Positions 16,515-25,685 are shown, counted from the stretch's first letter. The stretch is DNA of 64,000 bases from Kitasatospora sp. SUK 42 (GCF_015776785.2 NZ_LFMD02000002.1:282919-346918), one strand, 5' to 3'. Numbers and translations are program-made. The notes: generated by a model from the sequence alone, not told the origin.

Positions 16515-17537
16515 ATGGGAAGACAGGCAAGACCGGCGAGAGCCGGTGCGCTGGGGGCAGCGGTGGCGTTGGCCGCGCTACTGGTCGGCGGCTGCAGCGC
16601 GGCCGACTCGGGGGGCCCGGCCAAGAACGACTCGGCGGGGGCCCCTGCGGCGGCGCCGGCCAACCCGGGCGGGCCGACCGGCGCGGCGGCCCCCCAGGTC
16701 TCGGGGGCGCCGGCGGCGGCCGGTGTCACCCCGGTCGCCGACACCCATCTGATCGCGTACACCGCGCAGCTCACCCTGAACGCCCAGAACGTCTCCCAAG
16801 TACTCGCCAAGGCCCGGGAGTTGGCCACGAACTCGGGAGGCTACGTCGGCGGTGAGCAGGTCTACGGCAGTCCCGGGAACGAGTCGGGGCAGCTGGTGCT
16901 CAAGATCCCGTCCGCCGCCTACCAGCAGACCCTGGACCAGCTGGCCGCCCTGGGCGAGGTGTCGACCCGCAAGAGCCAGGCTGACGACCTGACCCAGCAG
17001 GTCGCCGACGTGGCGAGCCGGGTGCAGACCCAGCAGGCGAGCGTGGAGCGGGTGCGGGCGCTGATGGCGCAGGCCAAGTCACTGAGCGAGATCACCTCGC
17101 TGGAGTCGGAGTTGAGCCGGCGCGAGGCGGACCTGGAGTCCCTCCAGAAGCAGCAGAAGGAGTTGTCCGCGCGGACCTCCTACTCCACCGTCACTCTGGA
17201 GGTCCACCGCGCGGCCGCCTCACCGACGCCGCCGGCGACCCCGGCACCGAAGGCGGAGGGCTTCGGCGGCTCGGTCGGCTCGGCGCTCGGCGGCGGCTGG
17301 CACGTCCTGGTGGTCATCGCCCGTGCGCTGGCCGTGGCGATCGCCGCGCTGGCACCGTTCCTGCTGGTGCTGGGGGTCCCGGCGGCGCTGGGCTACCGCT
17401 ACTGGCGTCGGCGCCACCCGCGGCCCGCCGCGTCCGCGGCGCCGGACGCCGAGCCCACGGGATTCGAGCCCCCGGAGGCCGAGCCCGCCGTAAGCGCGGA
17501 CCCCTCGAACGGGCAGAGCGCCTGGCCCCAGCCCTGA
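16515..17537 (+). CDS. DUF4349 lipoprotein
   Basis: 340 residues from the ATG at 16515, preceded by GGGAGGGCC; an ATG 39 bases upstream would spoil the signal sequence. Lipoprotein signal with lipobox LVGGC (C27). A disordered Ala/Pro/Gly stretch (30-70) precedes the DUF4349 domain. That domain has a beta-strand LIAYTAQLTL, then VKIPSAAYQQTLDQLAALGEV and a coiled coil (about 145-215, SRVQTQQASVERVRALMAQ). A C-terminal membrane segment (about 255-280) and a short basic/acidic tail follow. So it is anchored at both ends, by lipid and by helix, and is mostly extracellular. Role unknown. Confidence 0.88.
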   Translation: MGRQARPARAGALGAAVALAALLVGGCSAADSGGPAKNDSAGAPAAAPANPGGPTGAAAPQVSGAPAAAGVTPVADTHLIAYTAQLTLNAQNVSQVLAKARELATNSGGYVGGEQVYGSPGNESGQLVLKIPSAAYQQTLDQLAALGEVSTRKSQADDLTQQVADVASRVQTQQASVERVRALMAQAKSLSEITSLESELSRREADLESLQKQQKELSARTSYSTVTLEVHRAAASPTPPATPAPKAEGFGGSVGSALGGGWHVLVVIARALAVAIAALAPFLLVLGVPAALGYRYWRRRHPRPAASAAPDAEPTGFEPPEAEPAVSADPSNGQSAWPQP

Positions 17538-17544
17538 ACACACC

Positions 17545-17580
17545 GGTGGCGGGCCCTCCGGCTCCGGAGGGCCCGCCACC
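17545..17580. terminator. bidirectional terminator, 17-bp stem
   Basis: Perfect inverted repeat GGTGGCGGGCCCTCCGG / CCGGAGGGCCCGCCACC with a minimal loop, in the 51-bp gap between the convergent DUF4349 gene and hemE. Confidence 0.85.
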
Positions 17581-17588
17581 ACGGGGCG

Positions 17589-18692
17589 TCAGCGCGCGCT
17601 GGTCTCGTGCACGAAGGCGACCAGACGGCTGAGCGCGTCCGGGTCCATGGACGGCATCACGCCGTGGCCGAGGTTGAAGATGTGGCCGCTGGTGCCGAGC
17701 GCCTGGGCGGCGTGCAGCACCTCGCGGGCCTTGGTCTCGACGACCTTGGTGGGCGCGAACAGCACCGCCGGGTCGAGGTTGCCCTGAAGGCCCTTGCCGG
17801 GGCCGACCCGCTCGGCGGCGACGTTCAGCGGCACCCGCCAGTCGACGCCGACGATGTCCGCGCCGGCCTGGCCCATCAGGCCGAGCAGCTCACCGGTACC
17901 GACGCCGAAGTGGATCCGCGGCACCCCGTAGTGGGCGACGGAGTCGAAGACCTTGCTGCTGGCCGGCATGACCGAGCGGCGGTAGTCGTCCGGCGCGAGC
18001 GCGCCGACCCAGGAGTCGAACAGCTGGACCGCCGAGGCGCCCGCCTCGATCTGCACCTTGAGGAACGCCGAGGTGATGTCCGCGAGCCGGTCCACCAGGG
18101 CGGCCCACAGCTCGGGCTGCCCGTACATCATGGCCTTGGTGTTCTCGTGGTTCTTGGACGGGCCGCCCTCGACCAGGTAGCTGGCCAGGGTGAACGGCGC
18201 GCCCGCGAAGCCGATCAGCGGAGTCCCGCCGAGCTCGTCCACCAGCAGGCCGACGGCCTCGGTGATGTAGGGGACGTCGTCGGGCTCCAGCGGGCGCAGC
18301 CGCTTGAGGTCCTCGAAGGTCCGGATCGGATCGGCGATGACCGGACCGACGCCGGCCTTGATGTCCACGTCGATGCCGACGGCCTTGAGCGGCACCACGA
18401 TGTCGCTGAAGAAGATCGCCGCGTCCACCTTGTGCCGGCGCACCGGCTGCAGGGTGATCTCCTTGACCAGCTCGGGCCGCATGCAGGACTCCAGCATGGG
18501 GATGCCCTCGCGGACCTTCAGGTACTCGGGCAGCGAGCGGCCGGCCTGGCGCATGAACCACACGGGGGTGTGCGGCACCGGCTCCTGCCGGCAGGCGCGC
18601 AGGAACGCGGAGTCGTGCGCGGCGCCGCGGCGCGCGGGGGTGGGTCGGCCGCCGCTGGGGGCCGCCGTCGGGTCTGCCGTAGTCTCGCTCAC
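17589..18692 (-). CDS. hemE: uroporphyrinogen decarboxylase HemE
   Basis: 367 residues. Decarboxylates the four acetate side chains of uroporphyrinogen III to give coproporphyrinogen III, the substrate of HemY here. The family signature [15 protein letters not shown] (with the substrate-binding Arg) is near the N-terminus. [24 protein letters not shown] and [13 protein letters not shown] follow in order. GTG at 18692; upstream AAGATT followed by TGACCC suggests a short or absent leader. It is divergent from the DUF3000 gene. Confidence 0.97.
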   Translation of the reverse strand: MSETTADPTAAPSGGRPTPARRGAAHDSAFLRACRQEPVPHTPVWFMRQAGRSLPEYLKVREGIPMLESCMRPELVKEITLQPVRRHKVDAAIFFSDIVVPLKAVGIDVDIKAGVGPVIADPIRTFEDLKRLRPLEPDDVPYITEAVGLLVDELGGTPLIGFAGAPFTLASYLVEGGPSKNHENTKAMMYGQPELWAALVDRLADITSAFLKVQIEAGASAVQLFDSWVGALAPDDYRRSVMPASSKVFDSVAHYGVPRIHFGVGTGELLGLMGQAGADIVGVDWRVPLNVAAERVGPGKGLQGNLDPAVLFAPTKVVETKAREVLHAAQALGTSGHIFNLGHGVMPSMDPDALSRLVAFVHETSAR

Positions 18693-18825
18693 GGGTCAAA
18701 TCTTCGCATGTGCCCCGGCACGGACCCCCCGACCGGGCTCGTCGGTTCCTCCAAGATCTGGCCGGGTTTGCCGTTCCGGCACGCCGCTCGGAGAGAAGTT
18801 GCGGCGATAACCCGGGTTTTCGACC

Positions 18826-18831
18826 TAGTCT
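18826..18831 (+). promoter_or_regulatory. -10 element TAGTCT, leaderless start of the DUF3000 gene
   Basis: TAGTCT ends seven bases before the ATG at 18839 with no Shine-Dalgarno, the same arrangement as at 15944 and 20691. Confidence 0.45.
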
Positions 18832-18838
18832 TCGGGTC

Positions 18839-19501
18839 ATGGCAGCGGTCGGAGGGCACCCCGCGCAGGGTGGCGGAGCAGGTGGCGGAACGGGTCGCGA
18901 GGGGGCGCCGAGCGAGTTCCGGGCCGCCGTGGAGACCCTGGAGGGGGTACGGCTCCGGCCCGAGGTCCAGCTCTCCCCCGCGCCGGCCCCGCGCCGGCTC
19001 GCCCCGTACGCGTTCGCGCTGACCGCCACCGTCGAGGTGGACGGCGAGGAGCTGGCCGACGGCCGGCTGGTGCTGCTGTACGACCCGGCCGGGCAGGAGG
19101 CCTGGAACGGGGAGTTCCGGGTGGTCACCATGACCCGGGCCGAGCTGGAGCCCGAGATGGCCGGCGACCCGCTGCTCCCCGAGGTCGGCTGGGCCTGGCT
19201 GCTGGACGCGCTGCAGGCGCACGGCGCCGGGTACGCGGAGCCGTCCGGCACGGTGACCCGTGCCGCCTCGCAGTACTTCGGCGGCCTGGCGGACCGCCCG
19301 TCCTCCACCGAGATCGAGATCCGGGCCTCCTGGACGCCGGCCGACGGCCGGTTCGAGCGGCACCTGGCGGCCTGGGGGGACCTTCTCTGCATCAGCGCCG
19401 GCCTGCCGCCGGCCACTCCGACGCCGCAGGGCCCGGCCGAGGTGACGTCACTCGGTGGAGTGGTCCCGATGCCGGCCCGGCGACGCCCGCGGTCGCACTG
19501 A
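18839..19501 (+). CDS. DUF3000 domain protein
   Basis: 220 residues. A Gly-rich N-terminus is followed by the DUF3000 core: FRAAVETLEGVRLRPEV, PYAFALTATVE, GRLVLLYDPAGQEAWNGEFRVV, EVGWAWLLDALQAHGAGY and SWTPADGRFERHLAAWGDLLC. The family is restricted to actinobacteria, nearly always beside hemE or the regulator found here. Function unknown. The last 20 residues are basic and low in complexity. Confidence 0.88.
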   Translation: MAAVGGHPAQGGGAGGGTGREGAPSEFRAAVETLEGVRLRPEVQLSPAPAPRRLAPYAFALTATVEVDGEELADGRLVLLYDPAGQEAWNGEFRVVTMTRAELEPEMAGDPLLPEVGWAWLLDALQAHGAGYAEPSGTVTRAASQYFGGLADRPSSTEIEIRASWTPADGRFERHLAAWGDLLCISAGLPPATPTPQGPAEVTSLGGVVPMPARRRPRSH

Positions 19502-19824
19502 CGGGGGGCGCCCGGGCCGGGTGGCACCTCCCTGCCCGCAACGCCACCCCCAGGGCTGACGGAGTGTGACTTCGGCCGCGCTCTACGTCAATTAACCGCT
19601 GGAAATCGACTGATCTGCGAAGGTTCTGATCGATTTTGTGCGAATTCCGGGCATGTCGCATCACTCATATGCGCGATTTGTCCGTATTGTTACTCACTAG
19701 ATCGTGATCTTTCGCTAAAGCCGGGCACGGTAGCTGCCGAAGCAGACTGTGACCCTTTCCGAACGCGGAACACTCCGAACCGCCCCCATCGGGGTTCCGT
19801 CCGCCACTCCCCGCAGGAGGCCTG
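19502..19824. other. AT-richer intergenic region upstream of the LuxR-type regulator
   Basis: 323 bp with no gene. The first part has a weak hairpin (GGGTGGC at 19519 / GCCACCC at 19543) that could end the DUF3000 transcript. From about 19575 to 19725 the base composition drops well below the rest of the window and includes the inverted repeat AAATCGA...TCGATTT. This looks like a long leader and regulatory region for the regulator at 19825. No certain -35/-10 pair can be named. Confidence 0.5.
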
Positions 19825-20541
19825 GTGTCGGTCCTTCTTGAGCACCCCGCAAACGTGGTCGCCTACCGGCCGACCAAGCCCACCGCCATGGTGGTCATCG
19901 CCGATCCCCGCGTCCGAAACACCGTCACCCGTCACCTGTGGGCGCTCGGCGTCCGCGACGTGATCGAGGTGTCCTCGATCGCCGAGGCCCGTCCCCGGGT
20001 CTCCACCCCGCGCGACATCTGCGTCGCCGACGTACACCTCCCCGACGGCTCCGGACTGACCATCCTCGCCGAGACCCGCGCCGCGGGCTGGCCCAACGGC
20101 CTGGCCCTCTCCGCCGCCGACGACATCGGCGCCGTCCGCAGCGCGCTGGCCGGCGGCGTCAAGGGCTACGTGGTCACCGGCACCCGCACCAACGTCGCGA
20201 TGCCCGGCCGCCCGGGCCTGCCGCTCGGCGCCGCCGGGCTGGCCGGCCGGATGCGCCGCCCCGGGATGCCGGGCATGCCGGGTGCCGGCGGCGCACCGGG
20301 CGCCGCCGGAGCCCCCGGTGCGCCGAGCCCCCAGCAGGCCGCCTACCGCGAGCTGTCCGGCCGCGAGGTCGAGGTGCTGCGGCTGGTCGCCGAGGGCCAG
20401 TCGAACAAGGCGATCGGCGTGGCGATGGGCCTGTCGGCGCTCACCGTGAAGAGCCACCTCGCCCGCATCGCCCGCAAGCTCGGCACCGGCGACCGCGCCG
20501 GGATGGTCGCGGTCGCACTGCGCACCGGAATCATCCACTGA
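19825..20541 (+). CDS. atypical LuxR/NarL-type response regulator
   Basis: 238 residues, GTG after CAGGAGG. Receiver-like domain (20-125), a Gly/Pro/Met/Ala-rich linker (127-168) and a LuxR helix-turn-helix (175-235; LSGREVEVLRLVAEGQSNKAIG...SALTVKSHLARIARKL). The receiver keeps an aspartate at the phosphorylation strand (D69, VADVHLPDGSG). It has only one acidic residue at the N-terminal pocket (IADP, D27), and T118 stands where the conserved Lys should be (GYVVTG). It may therefore not respond to a kinase in the normal way. No kinase gene is adjacent. The family is conserved in streptomycetes beside RNase D. Target genes unknown. Confidence 0.88.
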   Translation: MSVLLEHPANVVAYRPTKPTAMVVIADPRVRNTVTRHLWALGVRDVIEVSSIAEARPRVSTPRDICVADVHLPDGSGLTILAETRAAGWPNGLALSAADDIGAVRSALAGGVKGYVVTGTRTNVAMPGRPGLPLGAAGLAGRMRRPGMPGMPGAGGAPGAAGAPGAPSPQQAAYRELSGREVEVLRLVAEGQSNKAIGVAMGLSALTVKSHLARIARKLGTGDRAGMVAVALRTGIIH

Positions 20542-20556
20542 GCCGATCGGCCCCAC

Positions 20557-20603
20557 CGCTGCGGCGGCTCAGGAGGAACGTTTCCTCCTGAGCCGCCGCA
20601 GCG
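20557..20603 (+). terminator. strong hairpin terminator, 22-bp stem
   Basis: Perfect inverted repeat of 22 bases (starting CGCTGCGGCGGCTCAGGAGG at 20557) around the loop CGT, 16 bases after the regulator's stop codon. Confidence 0.85.
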
Positions 20604-20690
20604 ATCGTGCGGCGCCCCGGTGCCCCGGACGCGGCCATGCGGGTGACGGTCTGACCAGTCCGACAACACTCACGGTTCCGAGGACCGTCG

Positions 20691-20696
20691 TACCCT
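20691..20696 (+). promoter_or_regulatory. -10 element TACCCT before the RNase D gene
   Basis: TACCCT ends six bases before the GTG at 20703; no ribosome site is present. It is one of several apparent leaderless starts in this window. Confidence 0.4.
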
Positions 20697-20702
20697 TGGT
20701 GG

Positions 20703-21947
20703 GTGACCGACGCCGTAGCAGCCATCCCAGAAGAAGCAGCCCCGGTCCCGCTCCTCGAACCGAAGGAGGGGATCCCGCCCGTCGTGGCGGACGAGCAGGC
20801 GCTGGCCGCCACCGTCGCCGCCTTCGCCTCGGGCACCGGACCGGTCGCCGTCGACGCCGAGCGCGCCTCCGGCTACCGCTACGGGCAGCGCGCGTACCTC
20901 ATTCAGCTGCGCCGCGAGGGTGCCGGCTCCGCCCTGATCGACCCGATCGCCTGCCCCGACCTCAGCGGGCTGGGCGCCGCCATCGAGGACGCGGAATGGG
21001 TGGTGCACGCCGCCACCCAGGACCTGCCCTGCCTGGCCGAGGTGGGCATGAGACCGCGGCTCCTGTTCGACACCGAGCTGGCCGGGCGGATCGCCGGCTT
21101 CCCCCGGGTCGGGCTCGGACCGATGACCGAGAACGTGCTCGGGCTGAGCCTGGCCAAGGAGCACTCGGCGGTCGACTGGTCCACCCGCCCGCTGCCCGAG
21201 CCCTGGCTGCGCTACGCGGCTCTGGACGTCGAGGTGCTGGTCGAGCTGCGCAACGCACTCGAACAGGAGCTGGACGCCCAGGGCAAGCTCGGCTGGGCCC
21301 TGGAGGAGTTCGCCTCGATCGCCGCCGCGCCCCGCCCGGCACCCCGCACCGACCCGTGGCGGCGCACCTCGCAGCTGCACAAGGTCCGCCGGCGCCGCCA
21401 GCTCGCCGTGGTGCGCGAGCTGTGGCTGGCCCGCGACCGGATGGCGCAGGAGCGTGACGTCTCCCCCGGACGGGTGCTCTCGGACGCGGCGATCGTCAAC
21501 GCCGCGCTGGCCATGCCGCTGAACGTCGCCGCGCTGCAGACCGTCCAGGGCTTCGGCCCGCGGGTGCACCGCCGTCAGCTGGAGCAGTGGCTGGCCGCCG
21601 TGCAGCGCGCCCGGGAGATCCCGGAGAACCAGCTGCCGCCGGCCGCCGCGCCGCACGACGGACCGCCGCCGCCGCGGGCCTGGGCCGAGAAGGACCCGGT
21701 GGCCGCCGCCCGGCTCTCCGGTGCCCGCGCCGCGGTCAGCGAGCTGGCCGAGCGCCTGCACCTGCCGGCCGAGAACCTGATCACCCCTGACCTGGTGCGC
21801 CGGGTCTCCTGGCAGCCGCCCATCGAGCTGAGCGCCGAGGGCGTGTCCGCCGCGCTGCGCCGGCTCGGTGCCCGGCAGTGGCAGGTCGACCTGGTGTCGC
21901 CGGCGGTGGCGACCGCGTTCGCCGCCGCGGTCAGGGTCAAGGACTGA
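20703..21947 (+). CDS. rnd: ribonuclease D-type 3'-5' exonuclease
   Basis: 414 residues. DEDDy exonuclease motifs: VAVDAERASGYRYGQRAYLIQL (motif I DxE), VVHAATQDLPCL (motif II) and YAALDVEVL (motif III, Tyr-x3-Asp). An HRDC domain (about 215-290, LWLARDRMAQERDVSPGRVLSDAAIV) and a C-terminal extension follow. RNase D trims tRNA 3' ends and other structured RNAs. The fadAB pair follows on the same strand after 258 bp, with its own operator-like site. Confidence 0.93.
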   Translation: MTDAVAAIPEEAAPVPLLEPKEGIPPVVADEQALAATVAAFASGTGPVAVDAERASGYRYGQRAYLIQLRREGAGSALIDPIACPDLSGLGAAIEDAEWVVHAATQDLPCLAEVGMRPRLLFDTELAGRIAGFPRVGLGPMTENVLGLSLAKEHSAVDWSTRPLPEPWLRYAALDVEVLVELRNALEQELDAQGKLGWALEEFASIAAAPRPAPRTDPWRRTSQLHKVRRRRQLAVVRELWLARDRMAQERDVSPGRVLSDAAIVNAALAMPLNVAALQTVQGFGPRVHRRQLEQWLAAVQRAREIPENQLPPAAAPHDGPPPPRAWAEKDPVAAARLSGARAAVSELAERLHLPAENLITPDLVRRVSWQPPIELSAEGVSAALRRLGARQWQVDLVSPAVATAFAAAVRVKD

Positions 21948-21973
21948 CCGGGCGCGGAACGCCGGAGAGGCTC

Positions 21974-22019
21974 CGCCGAGAAGGGGACGTCGTCCGTACG
22001 GACGGTGTCCCCTTCGGCG
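21974..22019 (+). terminator. long imperfect hairpin after the RNase D gene
   Basis: CGCCGAGAAGGGGAC pairs with GTCCCCTTCGGCG. Nested inside is the perfect palindrome GTCCGTACGGAC with small internal loops. It lies 26 bases after the stop codon. Confidence 0.6.
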
Positions 22020-22106
22020 TACCCGGGGAGCGTTCCTGGTGGCAGGTGCCGCGGGACGTGGCGCGGGACACACGGGTCGAACCCTCCGAGGGGCCTGGGC
22101 AGGCTG

Positions 22107-22122
22107 GTTACCGACCGGTAGC
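22107..22122. promoter_or_regulatory. TetR-type operator TACCG-AC-CGGTA upstream of fadA
   Basis: Perfect 5-bp half-sites TACCG/CGGTA around a two-base centre. They overlap a possible -10 (TAGCAT, 22119-22124), 80 bp before the fadA start. Operators with this core are typical of TetR-family repressors of fatty-acid catabolism in actinomycetes. No such repressor gene is in the window. Confidence 0.45.
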
Positions 22123-22205
22123 ATGACGGTGTGCGGCGCCGCCCCGGCCTTCGCCGGCGGCAGCCTGCCCACCTCGTAATGTTGGTCCCTGGGAGGAGAG
22201 CCCCC

Positions 22206-23423
22206 GTGCCTCGTACCGCGAGGGACGTCGTCTTCGTCGATGGCGTCCGCACCCCGTTCGGCAAGGCCGGCCCGAAGGGCATCTACCACGAGACGCGCGC
22301 CGACGACCTCGTCGTCAAGTGCATCCGGGAGCTCGTGCGCCGTAACCCGAACCTGCCCGTCGAGCGCATCGACGAGGTCGCCGTCGCGGCCACCACGCAG
22401 ATCGGCGACCAGGGTCTGACCATCGGGCGCACCGCCGCCCTGCTGTCCGGCCTGCCGAAGTCCGTCCCCGGCTACGCGATCGACCGCATGTGCGCCGGTG
22501 CGCTGACCGCCGTGACCACCACCGCCGGCGGCATCGCCTTCGGCGCGTACGACGTGGTCGTGGCCGGCGGTGTCGAGCACATGGGCCGCCACCCGATGGG
22601 CGAGGGCGTCGACCCGAACCCGCGCTTCGTCTCCGAGAAGCTCGTCGACGAGTCCGCCCTGTTCATGGGCATGACCGCGGAGAACCTGCACGACCGGTTC
22701 CCGCACCTGACCAAGGAGCGCTGCGACGCCTACGCCGTGCGCTCGCAGGAGAAGGCCGCCAAGGCGTACGCCAACGGCGACATCCAGCCCGACCTGGTGC
22801 CGATCTCGATCCGCAACACCAACCCCGAGGTCGGCGAGACCGGCTGGGGCCTAGCCACCGTGGACGAGCCGATGCGCCCGGGCACCACGATGGAGTCGCT
22901 GGCCGGCCTCAAGACCCCGTTCCGCCCGCACGGCAACATCACCGCGGGCAACTCGGCCGGTCTGAACGACGGTGCCACCGCCTCGCTGCTGGCCGCCGAG
23001 GACGTCGCCGAGGAGCTCGGCCTCCCGGTCAAGATGCGCCTGGTCTCGTACGCCTTCGCCGGTGTCGAGCCCGAGGTCATGGGCATCGGCCCGGTGCCGG
23101 CCACCGAGAAGGCGCTGGCCAAGGCCGGTCTGACCATCGACGACATCCAGGCCTTCGAGATCAACGAGGCCTTCGCCGTCCAGGTGCTGTCCTTCCTGGA
23201 CCACTACGGCATCGCGGACGACGACGAGCGGGTCAACCCGTACGGCGGTGCGATCGCCTTCGGCCACCCGCTGGCCTCCTCGGGCGTGCGCCTGATGAAC
23301 CAGCTGGCCCGCCGCTTCGAGCAGCGCCCGGACGTCCGCTACGGCCTCACCACGATGTGCATCGGCTTCGGCATGGGCGGCACCATCATCTGGGAGAACC
23401 CCCACTTCGAGGGTGGTAAGTGA
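22206..23423 (+). CDS. fadA: acetyl-CoA acyltransferase (thiolase) FadA
   Basis: 405 residues from the GTG at 22206, which follows GGGAGGAGAG. It cleaves 3-ketoacyl-CoA with CoA in the last step of beta-oxidation. Thiolase motifs: nucleophilic Cys in DRMCAGALTAV, EHMGRHPMG, NEAFAVQVLSF, GGAIAFGHPLASSGVR (His) and TTMCIGFGMGGT (second Cys). It is directly coupled to fadB (GTGA/ATG cluster at the junction), forming the two-subunit trifunctional complex. Confidence 0.96.
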   Translation: MPRTARDVVFVDGVRTPFGKAGPKGIYHETRADDLVVKCIRELVRRNPNLPVERIDEVAVAATTQIGDQGLTIGRTAALLSGLPKSVPGYAIDRMCAGALTAVTTTAGGIAFGAYDVVVAGGVEHMGRHPMGEGVDPNPRFVSEKLVDESALFMGMTAENLHDRFPHLTKERCDAYAVRSQEKAAKAYANGDIQPDLVPISIRNTNPEVGETGWGLATVDEPMRPGTTMESLAGLKTPFRPHGNITAGNSAGLNDGATASLLAAEDVAEELGLPVKMRLVSYAFAGVEPEVMGIGPVPATEKALAKAGLTIDDIQAFEINEAFAVQVLSFLDHYGIADDDERVNPYGGAIAFGHPLASSGVRLMNQLARRFEQRPDVRYGLTTMCIGFGMGGTIIWENPHFEGGK

Positions 23424-23425
23424 CC

Positions 23426-25573
23426 ATGAGCACCACGACTGAGCTGCTCCAGCACGGCGCCGAGCTGTTCCCGGGCGAGGTCGTCACGACCGCGCACGTC
23501 CGGCACCTGGACCTGCCGCTGCAGGCCGGCCGGCTGGCCCTGATCACCCTGGACAACGGCTTCGACCACACCAAGCCGACCACCTTCGGCCCGGGCTCGC
23601 TGCTCAAGCTGAACGAGGCGCTGGACCAGGTCGAGGCCGAGGCCGCCGACGGCACGATCGTCGGTGCCGCGATCACCGGCAAGCCGTTCATCTTCGCGGT
23701 CGGCGCCGACCTCAAGGGCGTCGAGCTGCTCAAGCAGCACGCGGACGCGCTGGCCATCGGCAAGGGCGGCCACGAGGTCTTCAAGCGGATCGCCGCGCTG
23801 CCCGTCCCGACCTTCGCCTTCTACAACGGCGCGGCCATGGGCGGCGGCGTCGAGGTCGGCCTGCACTGCGACTACCGCACGGTGTCGGCGGGCCTTCCGG
23901 CCTTCTCGCTGCCCGAGGTGTTCCTGGGCCTCGTCCCCGGCTGGGGCGGCTGCACCCTCCTGCCGAACCTGATCGGCGCCGGCAAGGCCGTCAAGGTCAT
24001 CGTCGAGAACTCGATGAGCCAGAACAAGCAGCTCAAGGGCAAGGACGTGTTCGAGCTGGGGATCGCCGACGCGATCTTCGAGCCGGCCGACTTCCTGGAG
24101 CAGTCGCTGCTGTGGGCCGCCAAGGTCGTCAAGGGCGACGTGGTCGTCGAGCGCGAGCCGATCGACCGCGGCAAGGCCTGGGACGACGCGGTCGCCTGGG
24201 GCCGGCTGGTCGCCGACGCCAAGGTGCACGGTGCCGCTCCGGCCGCGTACAAGGCGCTGGACATCATCGCCGCCGTCAAGGACGCCGACTTCGCCGACAA
24301 GGCCAGCCTCCAGGCCGGCTTCGACGCCGAGGACGCGGCCCTGGCCGACCTCATCATGAGCGGCGAGCTGCGCAGCGGCATCTACGCCTTCAACCTGGTG
24401 CAGCGCCGGGCCAAGCGCCCGGTCGGCGCTCCGGACAAGTCGCTGGCCCGCCCGGTCTCCAAGGTCGGCGTCGTCGGCGCCGGTCTGATGGCCTCGCAGC
24501 TGGCGCTGCTGTTCGCCCGCCGTCTGGAGGTGCCGGTGGTCCTCACCGACATCGACCAGGAGCGCGTCGACAAGGGCGTCGGCTACGTCCACGCCGAGAT
24601 CGACAAGCTGCTCGGCAAGGGCCGGATCGGCCAGGACAAGGCCAACCGCCTCAAGGGTCTGGTCACCGGCTCGCTCGACAAGGCCGCCGCCTTCGGCGAC
24701 GCGGACTTCGTGATCGAGGCCGTGTTCGAGGAGATGGGCGTCAAGCAGACCGTCTTCGCGGACCTGGAGAACGTGGTCTCGCCGACCTGCGTGCTGGCGA
24801 CCAACACCTCCTCGCTGTCGGTCAGCGAGATGGCCTCGAAGCTGAAGCACCCCGAGCGGGTCGTCGGCTTCCACTTCTTCAACCCGGTCGCGATCCTGCC
24901 GCTGCTGGAGATCGTCCGCGGCGAGAAGACCGACGACGCGTCGCTGGCCACCGCCTTCGCCGTGTCGAAGAAGCTGAAGAAGACCTCGGTGCTGGTCAAG
25001 GACGCCCCGGCGTTCGTGGTGAACCGGATCCTGACCCGCTTCATGGGCGAGATCCAGGACATCATCGACGAGGGCACCCCGATCGCCAGCGTCGAGAAGG
25101 CCGTCGAGCCGCTCGGCCTGCCGATGTCCCCGATCGTGCTGCTGGAGCTGGTCGGCCCGGCCATCGCCCTGCACGTCTCGGAGACCCTGCACGGCGCCTT
25201 CCCGGAGCGGTTCACCGTCTCCGAGAACCTCGGCAAGGTGGTCAAGGCCGGCAAGCGCGGCTTCTACACCTGGGTCGACGGCAAGCAGGTCCTCGACCCC
25301 GAGGTGCTGGAGCTGCTGACCTTCGGCGACTCGGTGCTCACCGAGGAGCAGGTCCTCAGCCGCGCCCTGGAGGCCGTGGCGCAGGAGATCGGCCTGATGC
25401 TGGAGGAGGGTGTCGTCGCCGAGGCGCAGGACATCGACCTCTGCATGATCACCGGCGCCGGCTGGCCCTTCCACCTGGGCGGGATCACCCCGTACCTGGA
25501 CCGTGAGGGCGTCTCCGAGCGGGTGAACGGCAAGAGGTTCCTCGCCCCCGGCGTGGCCTCGGTGCCCGCGTAA
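23426..25573 (+). CDS. fadB: fatty-acid oxidation multienzyme FadB
   Basis: 715 residues from the ATG at 23426; a GTG at 23420 overlapping the fadA stop is also possible. The N-terminal crotonase domain has YNGAAMGGGVEVGLHCDYRT (about 134-153), the enoyl-CoA hydratase oxyanion region. The 3-hydroxyacyl-CoA dehydrogenase starts with the NAD loop VGVVGAGLMASQLALLFARR (about 348-367) and has the catalytic HFFNPVAILPLLEIV, then two C-terminal helical dehydrogenase domains (NRILTRFMGEIQDIIDEG). It catalyses hydration and NAD-dependent oxidation of enoyl-CoA, passing the product to FadA. Confidence 0.95.
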   Translation: MSTTTELLQHGAELFPGEVVTTAHVRHLDLPLQAGRLALITLDNGFDHTKPTTFGPGSLLKLNEALDQVEAEAADGTIVGAAITGKPFIFAVGADLKGVELLKQHADALAIGKGGHEVFKRIAALPVPTFAFYNGAAMGGGVEVGLHCDYRTVSAGLPAFSLPEVFLGLVPGWGGCTLLPNLIGAGKAVKVIVENSMSQNKQLKGKDVFELGIADAIFEPADFLEQSLLWAAKVVKGDVVVEREPIDRGKAWDDAVAWGRLVADAKVHGAAPAAYKALDIIAAVKDADFADKASLQAGFDAEDAALADLIMSGELRSGIYAFNLVQRRAKRPVGAPDKSLARPVSKVGVVGAGLMASQLALLFARRLEVPVVLTDIDQERVDKGVGYVHAEIDKLLGKGRIGQDKANRLKGLVTGSLDKAAAFGDADFVIEAVFEEMGVKQTVFADLENVVSPTCVLATNTSSLSVSEMASKLKHPERVVGFHFFNPVAILPLLEIVRGEKTDDASLATAFAVSKKLKKTSVLVKDAPAFVVNRILTRFMGEIQDIIDEGTPIASVEKAVEPLGLPMSPIVLLELVGPAIALHVSETLHGAFPERFTVSENLGKVVKAGKRGFYTWVDGKQVLDPEVLELLTFGDSVLTEEQVLSRALEAVAQEIGLMLEEGVVAEAQDIDLCMITGAGWPFHLGGITPYLDREGVSERVNGKRFLAPGVASVPA

Positions 25574-25589
25574 GGCGTAGCGGTACGGC

Positions 25590-25623
25590 GGAGCCCCGGT
25601 GACCACTCGGTCACCGGGGCTCC
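25590..25623. terminator. bidirectional terminator after fadB
   Basis: Perfect 15-bp stem GGAGCCCCGGTGACC / GGTCACCGGGGCTCC with loop ACTC, followed by TTCGTGTGT, between fadB and the convergent glycosyltransferase. Confidence 0.87.
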
Positions 25624-25685
25624 TTCGTGTGTACGGACGCCTCGGCGGTCGGGGCGTGTACGGGGGTCTCGGTGCTTGAGGGCTC

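Noticed and set aside
22070..22090. tRNA T-arm-like GGGTCGAACCC
   Set aside because: No acceptor, D or anticodon arms can be folded around it.
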